A stretch of 64,000 bases of DNA, taken from Comamonadaceae bacterium. Lineage in GTDB: Bacteria; Pseudomonadota; Gammaproteobacteria; Burkholderiales; Burkholderiaceae_C. Location of the stretch: positions 1-64,000 of the forward strand of contig JAAFIY010000002.1 of NCBI GenBank assembly GCA_013297985.1. Direction: 5' to 3'. Under the pieces are notes generated by a model. That model had not been told where the DNA came from and made no database searches. It saw only the letters and a list, made by a program, of their open reading frames with translations. Positions 9,665 through 18,759 of this stretch are shown here, piece by piece. Position numbers and translations under genes: made by a program. Numbering within the stretch: the stretch's first letter is position 1; each line of letters opens with the position of its first letter.

Positions 9665-9916
9665 TCAGGCCGCTTCACGCTCGGTGCGCAGCCGGTGGTT
9701 AGTGACGGCGCTGGCAGCGGCCTTTTTCAGCACCGCCAGACGCTCGTTCAGCGAAAGCGCCGCAGCCGCCAGACGGGCAACGTCGCTCGGTGTTTTGACC
9801 CCCTGGGAGGTCATTGCGCCGTCTAGCAGTAGCAACATGCGCCGCAACTGGTCGGCGCTGTGCAGTTCGGCTTCTTCAGCCTGGGCAAGCTCGGTTTTGA
9901 GGTCTTCGCCGGTCAT
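9665..9916 (-). CDS. Hypothetical small protein
   Basis: MTGEDLKTELAQAEEAELHSADQLRRMLLLLDG...; ATGA overlap with the upstream helicase stop at 9913. Confidence 0.55.
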   Translation of the reverse strand: MTGEDLKTELAQAEEAELHSADQLRRMLLLLDGAMTSQGVKTPSDVARLAAAALSLNERLAVLKKAAASAVTNHRLRTEREAA

Positions 9917-10779
9917 GCGCTGCGCTCCCGCTTTTCCTCGGGCGTGGCATGCCTGCTTGTGATATCGCCCGGCCCGGCCCACTCTTTGAGCTTCTTGAGG
10001 GCATCGCCCTTGGGGATGGCACGCGGGTTGAAGCCGCGCACATCCACCCGCTGGAGGTAGTGCAGCAACGCCCCTGCGCCCGTGTTTACCCATGCGTGGT
10101 ACTTGCTCCAGAACTCCAAATTGCCGCGCAGCCCTTCGCCCACATCAATGACCACGGCGCGGCGTTCATCGGTGGTGGCTTGCCACACATGCCCGCCGTT
10201 GGTCAGCATCACGTAGGCGATCAGGTTTCTACCCGGTATGGGTTCCAAGCCTTTGGACTCGTAGTGCATCAGCTTGGCTGTGACCCGTGCCTTGATGGTG
10301 GCGGCCTGCCTGGGGTCGCCAGTGAACACCGCTTCATCCATCACGACGAACAGCATGTGCATCAAGTGGCCGGTGAAACGGCCCGCCACAAGCTCGGGGT
10401 TGTCGGCCAACATGGCATGCCGCCCGAAGATGGCCATCAGGGGGTCAAACAGGCTGTTTTTGCCGGTGCCCTTTGCGCCCCGGAATATCAAGATGGTGTC
10501 GGGCACGCCGCCTGGGTTTTGAATCTTCCAAGCTAGCCAATTCAGCACGTACGCCCGGTACGCGGGATCGGGCACCAGCGCCGCCAATACCTCAAGCCAA
10601 GGCTGCACATCGCCCGCCACGGGTTCCACGCCAAAGCCCTGGTACTGGTTCAGCATGTCCGGCCCTAGCGCGTTGCTGGGGTCCAAGGCCATGCCCTCGG
10701 CTTGTCGCCGGTTGGGGTGGTTCAGCCAGGCTGCGGCCAGCGGGCGCGGTTTGTCGCCGGTTGGGGTGGTGTTGCTCAT
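9913..10779 (-). CDS. Stand-alone DUF5906-type helicase (paralog of the C-terminal domain of the 7137..9608 product)
   Basis: ILIFRGAKGTGKNSLFDPLMAIFGRHAML...TTDERRAVVIDVGEGLRGNLEFW; collinear with the larger protein. Confidence 0.82.
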   Translation of the reverse strand: MSNTTPTGDKPRPLAAAWLNHPNRRQAEGMALDPSNALGPDMLNQYQGFGVEPVAGDVQPWLEVLAALVPDPAYRAYVLNWLAWKIQNPGGVPDTILIFRGAKGTGKNSLFDPLMAIFGRHAMLADNPELVAGRFTGHLMHMLFVVMDEAVFTGDPRQAATIKARVTAKLMHYESKGLEPIPGRNLIAYVMLTNGGHVWQATTDERRAVVIDVGEGLRGNLEFWSKYHAWVNTGAGALLHYLQRVDVRGFNPRAIPKGDALKKLKEWAGPGDITSRHATPEEKRERSA

Positions 10780-11018
10780 GCTGCGACCCCTTCAACAGCT
10801 TCAGCGTGACGAGCAATCCACCGCGCCGGGTCGGATGCCCACGCATCGACGTCCGACGCCGACCAGCGGGTGAACTTCGGCCCTAGCCGCAGCACCGGCT
10901 GCGGAAACTGCCCGCGCTGCATCAGGTTGTAAATCTGACTGCGCGACACGCGGCAGCGTGCCGTTACGTCGGGCTGGCTGTAGAGCCGTGGCCCCAGGGT
11001 TTGACTCGTTTGGTCCAT
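10776..11018 (-). CDS. AlpA-family HTH regulator / excisionase-like protein
   Basis: QPDVTARCRVSRSQIYNLMQRGQFPQPVLRLGPKFTRWSASDVDAW. Confidence 0.85.
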   Translation of the reverse strand: MDQTSQTLGPRLYSQPDVTARCRVSRSQIYNLMQRGQFPQPVLRLGPKFTRWSASDVDAWASDPARWIARHAEAVEGVAA

Positions 11019-11092
11019 GTGCGCACTCCTGTGAAAACAAGGTGGCGCACGATAAAGATTCGGCCTAGTGGCGTATGAATAGCGCTGTTAAT

Positions 11093-11512
11093 TCAGCCGG
11101 TTGGCGGATCGTCAGGGTTGACCATTAGGGGCACGGTGTGCGTGAGTGACCCGCGCAGCAACTGCCCGAGCATCGGGGCAACTGGCACACTGATAACGCT
11201 CACAGGCCCACGCAGCGCAGCGCTTGCCCGCGTGCGCACGTTGCGTTCGTTGACCAAAAACTCTGCCGCAGCGTGCGCCGCCGCAGATCGGATCGACACG
11301 CCATAGGCGCGAACGAGGTACACCGCCAGTTGCACCGCCTGCTGTGTGGGCGATTGGGGCGCGGGCTTACGTCCCGGGCGCTTGCCAAATGCCGCCCGCT
11401 CAAACTCATTGCGTGGCCTGGGGGGCACATCCCCCTTGCAAGCACGGTCCCAGGCTTCCTCCAGCGATTGGGCAGCTTTGGGGGGCCTACCCCGCCCCCG
11501 TGCCCCGCTCAC
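11093..11512 (-). CDS. Hypothetical protein
   Basis: 139-aa ORF in the same operon direction. Confidence 0.5.
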   Translation of the reverse strand: MSGARGRGRPPKAAQSLEEAWDRACKGDVPPRPRNEFERAAFGKRPGRKPAPQSPTQQAVQLAVYLVRAYGVSIRSAAAHAAAEFLVNERNVRTRASAALRGPVSVISVPVAPMLGQLLRGSLTHTVPLMVNPDDPPTG

Positions 11513-11543
11513 CTCGGCGGGCTGACTCTCAAGGCCAGCGCTA

Positions 11544-11981
11544 TCACTTGCTGCCTCCCAGTCTCTCCAACGCTTTCTCGATCAACCGACCGAGCGCTTC
11601 GGCCATCGATGTGGGCATGTTGTCGTCGGAATGAGGTTTCGCGGCCACTGCCCGAAGAACGGCAATCATCAAGACGGTGGGGACAGTAAAGAGGGGTATG
11701 AGAATCGCTAACGCCACATGCCAAAGGTAAGCTACGTGGGCATTTCGCAGCAGTTCGTACGCAGCGTACAGCCCAGCCACGTAAAGCACGGCAGCGATCA
11801 CCAACGCGCCGTAGCCAGCCACGCGCCGAATGTTGTGGCTTTGCCGACCATCAAGGTCTATTTGGCGCTCTTCCTTGCCCGAGTTTGGGTCCGCAGGTAG
11901 TTTGTCCCGCCCCCGATCTGGCAGGGGCGGCACCTCTTGCGCAGCACCCACTAACGCGCCCGAACCTTCAGGAGGTTGCAT
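11544..11981 (-). CDS. Small membrane protein, candidate PanT-type toxin
   Basis: Two predicted TM segments (YGALVIAAVLYVAGLYAAYELL; YLWHVALAILIPLFTVPTVLMIAVL); overlaps the Panacea gene by 14 nt. Confidence 0.6.
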   Translation of the reverse strand: MQPPEGSGALVGAAQEVPPLPDRGRDKLPADPNSGKEERQIDLDGRQSHNIRRVAGYGALVIAAVLYVAGLYAAYELLRNAHVAYLWHVALAILIPLFTVPTVLMIAVLRAVAAKPHSDDNMPTSMAEALGRLIEKALERLGGSK

Positions 11982-12477
11982 GCTCAGCGACTTTGCCCTG
12001 CGTTAGTTGCGCAACATAGTAAGCGCGGACTTGCTGGTCGGGCAGCACTGCAACCTTCGAGTGCCGGGCAGCCTCCCACGGCCCCCCAGCTTCGTGGGTG
12101 ATCGTAGACAACTGCCGGGCGCTCAGTGACGAATAGCGCTCCCAAACGCGATCAAGCAAGCCCCAAAACTGGGAGTCGCTCTGGACCGGCATAAGCGCTT
12201 TCCGCTCGCCGCTCAGCGGCTCAATCTGCAGCAGGTAAGCGTCTATCTCGCTGGACCCAAAGCCCTTTAGGTCGTGATAGAGGGAGTCAAAGACCGGCCC
12301 GTACTGCCACGCCTGCGGGCGCTCGGAGACCACACTTTCAGTGAAGAAAACGAGGCTCCAAGCGTGCATGAAGAAAACCAGCTTCTGAACTTTCAAATGC
12401 GTCAGGCGTACGCCTTCCTGCCGAGCCTTAAACAGCATGGCATTCGCAACAAGCCGGGGTGTGTACTGAGCAGTCAT
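11968..12477 (-). CDS. Panacea-domain (SocA-like/GepA-like) protein, putative antitoxin
   Basis: VANAMLFKARQEGVRLTHLKVQKLVFFMHAWSLVFF...PQAWQYGPVFDSLYHDLKGFG. Confidence 0.85.
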   Translation of the reverse strand: MTAQYTPRLVANAMLFKARQEGVRLTHLKVQKLVFFMHAWSLVFFTESVVSERPQAWQYGPVFDSLYHDLKGFGSSEIDAYLLQIEPLSGERKALMPVQSDSQFWGLLDRVWERYSSLSARQLSTITHEAGGPWEAARHSKVAVLPDQQVRAYYVAQLTQGKVAEHATS

Positions 12478-12687
12478 GGGGCATCAATATTGACGGCAGT
12501 CGACCCATTTTTCAATTGCAGGGTCACAACATCATGTGAATTTTTTTCCGTTTTTACCAGCACTTTTTTGCCTTTTAGGGCGCGAGGCGTCGTCTTGTCA
12601 CGCTACATATTTTATAGCATGCACATCGAGAGGGTTTGTTCTTACTTGCAGTACCTTGCCACGAACCTGTGGCAAGCTAAAAAGCGC

Positions 12688-13905
12688 TCACGCTGCCAGC
12701 CTCACAAACGGCAGCACAGTGCCCCGCTGCATGCCTTCGAGCAGGTTGCCCCATTCCTGCATCATCCGCGCCCGCTGGGTGAGGTACTGCGCGTGGTTGT
12801 AGGCCGCTGATACCGCGTTGCGCTCTTGGTGGGCTAGCTGGGCTTCGATGTGGGCGTGCTCAAACCCATGTTCGTGCAGCACCGTGGAGGCGATGCCACG
12901 GAAGCCGTGCCCGGTCATCGTGCCTTTGTAGCCCATGCGCTCTAGGGCTTTGAGGATGGTGTTGTTGCTCATCGGCCCACGCGGGTTGCGCTCGCCTGGG
13001 AACAGGTGTTCGCGGTGTCCGGTGACTTCCCGCAGCACTGCCAGCACTTCGACTGCCTGGGTTGACAGGGGCACCACATGGGGGGTTCGCATCTTCATCC
13101 GCTCGGCTGGAATGTCCCAGCGCCGCGCCTCAAGGTCGAACTCGGTCCACTTGGCACCGATCAACTCGCCGGTGCGAACGAAGGTGAGCGCCATCAGCTT
13201 TATGGCCAGCCGGGTCGCGGGCGTGCCTTGGTAGCCTTCAATTTTGCGCAGCAGGGTGGGCAGTTCGCGCACATCTACCCGGGCATAGTTCAACTTCTTG
13301 CGCTCGGGCAGGATGTCGCCCGGCTTGATGTCGGTGGCTGGGTTGCGTGTGGCTCCGCCTAACCCGTGTGCGATGGCGTAGCGAAACACCTGCCCCGCCA
13401 TTTGCAGGCACCGCGCAGCAATGTCCACAGCGCCCCGCGCCTCGATGGTCTTGAGCATCTTCACGAGGTCGGGCGCTTGCACCTCGGCAACGGGGCGGGC
13501 ACCGATGGCGGGGAACACATCAGCTTGCAGCCGCGCAATGACGTAGCCCGCGTGCCTGGGGTTCTTGCCCGTCCTCCAGTGGGCATGCCACTGCCGCGCC
13601 ACGGCTTCAAAGGTGTGGGTGCGGGCTTGTTCTCGCTGGGCTAGCTGGGCGCGTTTGACCTCGATGGGGTCGGCCCCCTTGGCGATCACTTTGCGCAGTT
13701 CGTCGCGCTTGTCGCGGGCATCGGTCAGGCTCACAGCCGGGTAGCTGCCAAGCGATGCGGTCCTTTCGCGCCCCTCATGGCGGTAGCGCAGTTGCCACAG
13801 CTTGGACCCTGTTGGCTGGACAACCAACTGCAAGCCCTTTTCGTCGGTGAGTTTGTACGGCTTGTCGCTGGCTTTGGCCTTGCGAATAGCGGTGTCGGTC
13901 AGCAT
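12688..13905 (-). CDS. P4-type tyrosine integrase
   Basis: MLTDTAIRKAKASDKPYKLTDEKGLQLVVQPTGSKLWQLRYRHEGRERTASLGSYPAVSLTDAR; C-term TGHGFRGIASTVLHEHGFEHAHIEAQLAHQ...AYNHAQYL. Confidence 0.95.
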   Translation of the reverse strand: MLTDTAIRKAKASDKPYKLTDEKGLQLVVQPTGSKLWQLRYRHEGRERTASLGSYPAVSLTDARDKRDELRKVIAKGADPIEVKRAQLAQREQARTHTFEAVARQWHAHWRTGKNPRHAGYVIARLQADVFPAIGARPVAEVQAPDLVKMLKTIEARGAVDIAARCLQMAGQVFRYAIAHGLGGATRNPATDIKPGDILPERKKLNYARVDVRELPTLLRKIEGYQGTPATRLAIKLMALTFVRTGELIGAKWTEFDLEARRWDIPAERMKMRTPHVVPLSTQAVEVLAVLREVTGHREHLFPGERNPRGPMSNNTILKALERMGYKGTMTGHGFRGIASTVLHEHGFEHAHIEAQLAHQERNAVSAAYNHAQYLTQRARMMQEWGNLLEGMQRGTVLPFVRLAA

Positions 13906-13921
13906 TTTTTACCCCTTTCCG

Positions 13922-13998
13922 GCGTAACTGGGTTACGCAGAAACCTTACAGTTTGGAAACCAACTGTGGGTAACGGAGGGGCTGGCGTGTGGGTAACG
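13922..13998. promoter_or_regulatory. Candidate integrase/excisionase binding repeats upstream of the integrase
   Basis: Palindrome GCGTAACtggGTTACGC (13922-13938) and two direct TGTGGGTAACG copies (13965-13975, 13988-13998). Confidence 0.5.
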
Positions 13999-14159
13999 CC
14001 CAAATTGCCCTCAAATTTACCCTCAGCAAGCGTCGGCTTCATGCGGACCTATGCGGACCGATGAAGACGCCTAATGCAGTCGTCTGTAAAGAAAGAGGGA
14101 GGGACAGAGCGCCTTTTGGCGCTTGTCAGACCCGGGGATGCCCCTTTTTCGAGGCTTAT

Positions 14160-14249
14160 TGGCGGAGGGGGCGGGATTCGAACCCGCGGTGGGGATTAAC
14201 CCACACACGCTTTCCAGGCGTGCGACTTAAACCGCTCATCCACCCCTCC
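14160..14249 (-). tRNA. tRNA-Ser (anticodon GGA)
   Basis: Minus strand GGAGGGGTGGATGAGCGGTTTAAGTCGCACGCCTGGAAAGCGTG...GGGTTCGAATCCCGCCCCCTCCGCCA; long variable arm; encoded CCA. Confidence 0.95.
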
Positions 14250-14298
14250 GCGAAGGCGGCGATTGTAGCCGTCGGCAGCAGCGGTTTTGGCTCGCGGC

Positions 14299-14673
14299 CT
14301 AGGCGGCGGTGCGCGGGGGCAGGGCGTGGGCCTGCAAGTCGCTTAAGTCCACGTGGTCTAGGGCCCGCACGTGGGTGCATTCCAGCACCACGGGTGGGGC
14401 CACGCCAGCGTTGAAGGCTTCTTTCCAGCGCAGCACGCACAGGCACCAACGGTCGCCGGGCCTCAGGCCTGCAAAGCGCCATTCAGGCCGGGGGGTGACT
14501 AAGTCGTTGCCGCGTTTGACGGAAAACGCCAGGAAGTCCGCAGTGACCTTGGCGCACACCACGTGGGTGCCGGGGTCGGTGGCGTCGTGGCTGCAGCAGC
14601 CGTCGCGGTGGTAGCCGGTTAGCGGGTCATAGGAACAGGGCAGCAAGGGCTGGCCCAACACATTCAATTGCAT
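14299..14673 (-). CDS. DUF2237 family protein
   Basis: MQLNVLGQPLLPCSYDPLTGYHRDGCCSHDATDPGTHVVCAKVTADFLAFS...GDRWCLCVLRWKEA. Confidence 0.88.
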   Translation of the reverse strand: MQLNVLGQPLLPCSYDPLTGYHRDGCCSHDATDPGTHVVCAKVTADFLAFSVKRGNDLVTPRPEWRFAGLRPGDRWCLCVLRWKEAFNAGVAPPVVLECTHVRALDHVDLSDLQAHALPPRTAA

Positions 14674-14705
14674 GGATCAAAAAGCTCAATTGCCCAGCGC
14701 GGGGC

Positions 14706-15638
14706 TTATCGGTTGGTGGGGGTGGCGCCGCCGACTTGCACCATCTTCATGGCTGAGGTGATGAGGGCCGAGACTTCCGTCATGTTGCTGGGCACGATCA
14801 GGGTGGTGTTGGCGTCGGCGGCCACGCGGCCGTATGAATCAACCGCTTTTTCAGCCACCCGCAGTTGCACCGCTTCAATGCCGCCGGGCTGGCGAATGGC
14901 CGCTGCAATGCGCGAAATGGCGTCTGCCGTGGCTTCTGCCACCGAGGTGATGGCCGCAGCCTCGCCCTGCGCGTTGTTGATCTGGGCCTGCTTTTCGCCT
15001 TCAGACTTGGCAATGAAGGCTTGGCGCTGGCCCTCAGCCAAGTTGATTTGTTCTTGGCGCTTGCCTTCAGACGCAGCGATCAAACCGCGCTTTTCGCGCT
15101 CAGCGGTAATTTGCTGCTGCATGGCGTGCAGGATGTCTTTGGGCGGCGTCAGGTCTTTGATCTCGTAGCGCAGCACCTTCACGCCCCAGTTCAGGGCGGC
15201 TTCATCAATGGCGGTGACGATGCTGTGGTTGATGGTGTCGCGCTCTTCAAAAGTTTTGTCCAACTCCAGCTTGCCGATCACGCTGCGCAACGAGGTTTGC
15301 GCAAGCTGTGTGACGGCCATGATGTAGTTGCTCGACCCATAGCTGGCGCGCATTGGGTCAGTCACTTGAAAGTACAAAATGCCGTCAACCTGCAACTGGG
15401 TGTTGTCGCGGGTGATGCAGACCTGGCTGGGCACATCCAGCGGGATCTCTTTCAAGCTGTGGCGGTAAGCCACGCGGTCGACAAACGGCACCAGAAAGTT
15501 CAAGCCCGGGCCCAGCGTGGCTTGGTACTTGCCCAGCCGCTCGACCACCCAGGCGCTTTGCTGCGGCACCACCTTGATAGAGCGCACGATGAAGATCAGC
15601 GCCACCACAAACACAATCACGGCCAGTGCGACGTCCAT
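14706..15638 (-). CDS. SPFH/band 7 (stomatin/QmcA-like) protein
   Basis: VPQQSAWVVERLGKYQATLGPGLNFLVPFVDRVAYRHSLKEIPLDVPSQVCITRDN. Confidence 0.95.
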   Translation of the reverse strand: MDVALAVIVFVVALIFIVRSIKVVPQQSAWVVERLGKYQATLGPGLNFLVPFVDRVAYRHSLKEIPLDVPSQVCITRDNTQLQVDGILYFQVTDPMRASYGSSNYIMAVTQLAQTSLRSVIGKLELDKTFEERDTINHSIVTAIDEAALNWGVKVLRYEIKDLTPPKDILHAMQQQITAEREKRGLIAASEGKRQEQINLAEGQRQAFIAKSEGEKQAQINNAQGEAAAITSVAEATADAISRIAAAIRQPGGIEAVQLRVAEKAVDSYGRVAADANTTLIVPSNMTEVSALITSAMKMVQVGGATPTNR

Positions 15639-15680
15639 TTGGCTGCTCCCTTAAAGATAGGTCAAGAAAAACGGGCCTTG

Positions 15681-15722
15681 CGCCCTAAATTAGGGCGTAT
15701 CTAGCTATACTCTTTGTAGCAC
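15681..15722 (+). repeat. Dispersed two-hairpin repeat, copy 1 (overlaps the nfeD stop codon)
   Basis: CGCCCTaaattAGGGCGtatctAGCTAtactctttgTAGCacc. Confidence 0.65.
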
Positions 15723-16142
15723 CAGGCGGTTGCCATCCAGCGCCTTCACCCGGTGTACCCCGGGCTCTGGCGCGGTGCCGGGTTCGGGCCGGGCGCTCCA
15801 TTGGGCGCCGCGGTATTTAACGCGGGCCGATCCATCGGGCTCCCAGCGCTCTACATAGACGGTTTCGCCCACGTCCAGCACTACGTTCACGTCGGCCATG
15901 TGCGCACCGCCCTTGGCTTGCACCGCTTTGCGCCGCACGCTGTACCAGGCAAACACGGCCAGGCCACCCACGGCCGCAGCACTGATGAGCTGCCCCACCA
16001 GCGGCAGGCCCAGGTGCGCCGCCACGGCGCCGGCGGCCATGCCCAGCCCCACCATCAACAGGTAGAAGCTGCCCACGAGCAGCTCAGCGCCAATCGTCAG
16101 GGCGGCCAAGATCCACCACACAAGGGCAGGAGACAAATCCAT
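15705..16142 (-). CDS. NfeD family protein
   Basis: MDLSPALVWWILAALTIGAELLVGSFYLLMVGLGMAAGAVAAHLG; downstream partner of the SPFH gene. Confidence 0.88.
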   Translation of the reverse strand: MDLSPALVWWILAALTIGAELLVGSFYLLMVGLGMAAGAVAAHLGLPLVGQLISAAAVGGLAVFAWYSVRRKAVQAKGGAHMADVNVVLDVGETVYVERWEPDGSARVKYRGAQWSARPEPGTAPEPGVHRVKALDGNRLVLQRV

Positions 16143-16328
16143 CTGTGCACGCTCCGTTGAGTTGGGCCGCCACTGGGTGTGGCTGCCGCGCAAGCCCCAG
16201 CTGTAGGGGCAACGCGACATCACTGCAATTGATTGTGAGACAAAAGCCGCCTGCCGCGCCAATTTCGTCAAGTCGAACCCATACACTCTGCCGCTCTTTT
16301 TGTGCCCAGCCTTGTGGAGCGTGTGTCC

Positions 16329-18590
16329 ATGAAATTTCGCTTTCCGATCGTCATCATTGACGAGGACTTCCGCTCTGAAAACACCTCTGGCCTGGGCATT
16401 CGCGCGCTGGCGCAGGCCATTGAGGCTGAAGGGTTTGAAGTGCTGGGCGCCACCAGCTATGGCGACTTAAGCCAGTTTGCCCAGCAGCAGTCGCGCGCCA
16501 GCACCTTTATTTTGTCCATTGATGACGAAGAGTTCACCCCGGGGCCCGATCTAGACCCCGCCGTGCTCAATTTGCGCAGCTTCATTGACGAAGTGCGCCG
16601 CAAAAACGCCGACGTGCCCATCTACATCTACGGCGAAACCAAAACCAGCCGCCATTTGCCCAATGACATCCTGCGCGAGCTGCACGGCTTTATTCACATG
16701 TTTGAAGACACGCCCGAGTTTGTGGCGCGCCACATCATTCGAGAAGCCAAAAGCTACCTAGAGGGCATTCAGCCGCCCTTTTTTAAAGCGCTGCTGGACT
16801 ACGCCGAAGACGGCAGCTATTCATGGCATTGCCCAGGCCACTCGGGCGGCGTGGCGTTTTTGAAGAGCCCCGTGGGTCAGATGTTTCACCAGTTTTTTGG
16901 TGAAAACATGCTGCGCGCCGATGTGTGCAACGCGGTGGAGGAACTTGGCCAACTGCTCGACCACACCGGCCCGGTGGCCGACAGCGAACGCAACGCCGCG
17001 CGCATCTTTAACGCCGACCACTGCTTTTTTGTCACCAACGGCACCAGCACCAGCAACAAGATGGTCTGGCACCACACCGTGGCGCCGGGCGACGTGGTGG
17101 TGGTGGACCGCAACTGCCACAAAAGCGTGCTGCACAGCATCATCATGACGGGGGCCATCCCCGTGTTCTTGAAGCCCACGCGCAACCACTTCGGCATCAT
17201 TGGGCCCATTCCCAAAAGCGAATTTGAGCCCGCTGCCATCCAAGCCAAGATTCGCGCCAATCCGCTCTTGGCGCATGTGGATGCGGCCAAGGTCAAGCCG
17301 CGCGTGCTGACGCTCACCCAAAGCACCTATGACGGCGTGCTCTACAACACCGAAACCATCAAAAACATGGTGGATGGCTATGTGGACAACCTGCACTTTG
17401 ACGAAGCCTGGTTGCCGCACGCTGCGTTTCATCCCTTCTATGGCACCTACCACGCGATGGGCAAAAAGCGCGAACGCCCACGCACCACCATGACCTATGC
17501 CACCCAATCCATCCACAAGCTGTTGGCGGGCATCAGCCAAGCCAGCCATGTGCTGGTGCAAGACGCGCAAGAGGTCAAGCTAGACCGGCATCTGTTCAAT
17601 GAAGCATTCCTGATGCACACCAGCACCAGCCCGCAGTACAGCATCATTGCTAGCTGCGACGTGGCTGCGGCCATGATGGAGCCGCCGGGCGGCACGGCGC
17701 TGGTGGAAGAAAGCATCACCGAGGCGCTGGACTTTCGCCGCGCCATGCGCAAGGTGGACGAGGAATACGGCCAAGACTGGTGGTTCAAGGTCTGGGGCCC
17801 GGCGGTGTTGGCCGACGAAGGTGTGGGGCGCGCAGATGACTGGATCATCAAGGCCGACACCAAGAGCAGCAAATGGCACGGCTTTGGCAAGCTGGCCCCG
17901 GGCTTCAACATGCTCGACCCGATCAAGGCCACCATCGTCACCCCCGGCCTGGACCTGGAAGGGCGCTTTGACAAAACCGGCATTCCGGCGGCAGTAGTCA
18001 ACAAATTCTTGGTGGAACACGGCGTGGTGGTGGAAAAAACCGGCCTGTACAGCTTTTTCATCATGTTCACCATCGGCATCACCAAGGGCCGCTGGAACAC
18101 CCTGCTGACCGCGCTGCAGCAGTTCAAAGACGACTACGCCAAGAACCAACCGATGTGGCGCGTGATGCCCGAATTTGTGGCTAAGCACCGCCAGTACGAA
18201 CGCCTGGGCTTGGCTGACTTGTGCCAGCGTGTGCATGAGCTCTACGCCAAATACGACATTGCGCGGCTGACCACCGACATGTATTTAAGCGATCTGCAGC
18301 CCGCCATGAAACCCGCCGACGCCTACGCCCACATTGCGCGGCGCGAGACCGAGCGGGTGCTGATTGATGAACTGGAAGGCCGCGTCACCACCAGCTTGGT
18401 CACGCCTTACCCGCCAGGCATTCCGCTGCTGATCCCGGGCGAGGTGTTCAACCGCAAGATCGTGGACTACCTGAAATTCTCGCGCGAATTCAACGGCCTC
18501 TTGCCTGGATTTGAGACCGACATCCACGGCCTGGTAGAAGAAGAACGGGACGGCAAAAAGATGTACTTTGCCGATTGCGTCAAGCGATAG
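16329..18590 (+). CDS. Arg/Lys/Orn decarboxylase (PLP-dependent, biodegradative type)
   Basis: MKFRFPIVIIDEDFRSENTSGLGIRALAQAIEAEGFEV...DGSYSWHCPGHSGGVAFLKSPVGQMFHQFFGEN...TQSIHKLLAGISQAS. Confidence 0.95.
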   Translation: MKFRFPIVIIDEDFRSENTSGLGIRALAQAIEAEGFEVLGATSYGDLSQFAQQQSRASTFILSIDDEEFTPGPDLDPAVLNLRSFIDEVRRKNADVPIYIYGETKTSRHLPNDILRELHGFIHMFEDTPEFVARHIIREAKSYLEGIQPPFFKALLDYAEDGSYSWHCPGHSGGVAFLKSPVGQMFHQFFGENMLRADVCNAVEELGQLLDHTGPVADSERNAARIFNADHCFFVTNGTSTSNKMVWHHTVAPGDVVVVDRNCHKSVLHSIIMTGAIPVFLKPTRNHFGIIGPIPKSEFEPAAIQAKIRANPLLAHVDAAKVKPRVLTLTQSTYDGVLYNTETIKNMVDGYVDNLHFDEAWLPHAAFHPFYGTYHAMGKKRERPRTTMTYATQSIHKLLAGISQASHVLVQDAQEVKLDRHLFNEAFLMHTSTSPQYSIIASCDVAAAMMEPPGGTALVEESITEALDFRRAMRKVDEEYGQDWWFKVWGPAVLADEGVGRADDWIIKADTKSSKWHGFGKLAPGFNMLDPIKATIVTPGLDLEGRFDKTGIPAAVVNKFLVEHGVVVEKTGLYSFFIMFTIGITKGRWNTLLTALQQFKDDYAKNQPMWRVMPEFVAKHRQYERLGLADLCQRVHELYAKYDIARLTTDMYLSDLQPAMKPADAYAHIARRETERVLIDELEGRVTTSLVTPYPPGIPLLIPGEVFNRKIVDYLKFSREFNGLLPGFETDIHGLVEEERDGKKMYFADCVKR

Positions 18591-18759
18591 GTGCGCGCGC
18601 CGTCTCGCACCTGAGTCAAGGCGGTCGTGCTCCACAAGCGACCCGCGTCACAAAAAGTCTTTGCCATGCTTGAGCGCCCCTGTTTTTTTGGGATTTAATG
18701 AAATCTCGGTGCCGGAATAGTCCGCGCGCCGTTTCATTGCCAAGGGGCGGGGCAATTCC

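Noticed and set aside
12600-12625. CGCTACatattttaTAGCATG as a half copy of the dispersed repeat
   Set aside because: Only the second hairpin is present, and the adjacent AGCTGC/GCGCCC block is missing.
2449-14026. TTACCCTCAG 10-bp direct repeat as att core
   Set aside because: Too short, with no flanking extension; mentioned only as a weak candidate.
14160-14249. tRNA-Ser 3' end as the proven att site of the element
   Set aside because: No duplicate of the tRNA 3' end seen at the left side in this window; kept only as adjacency.
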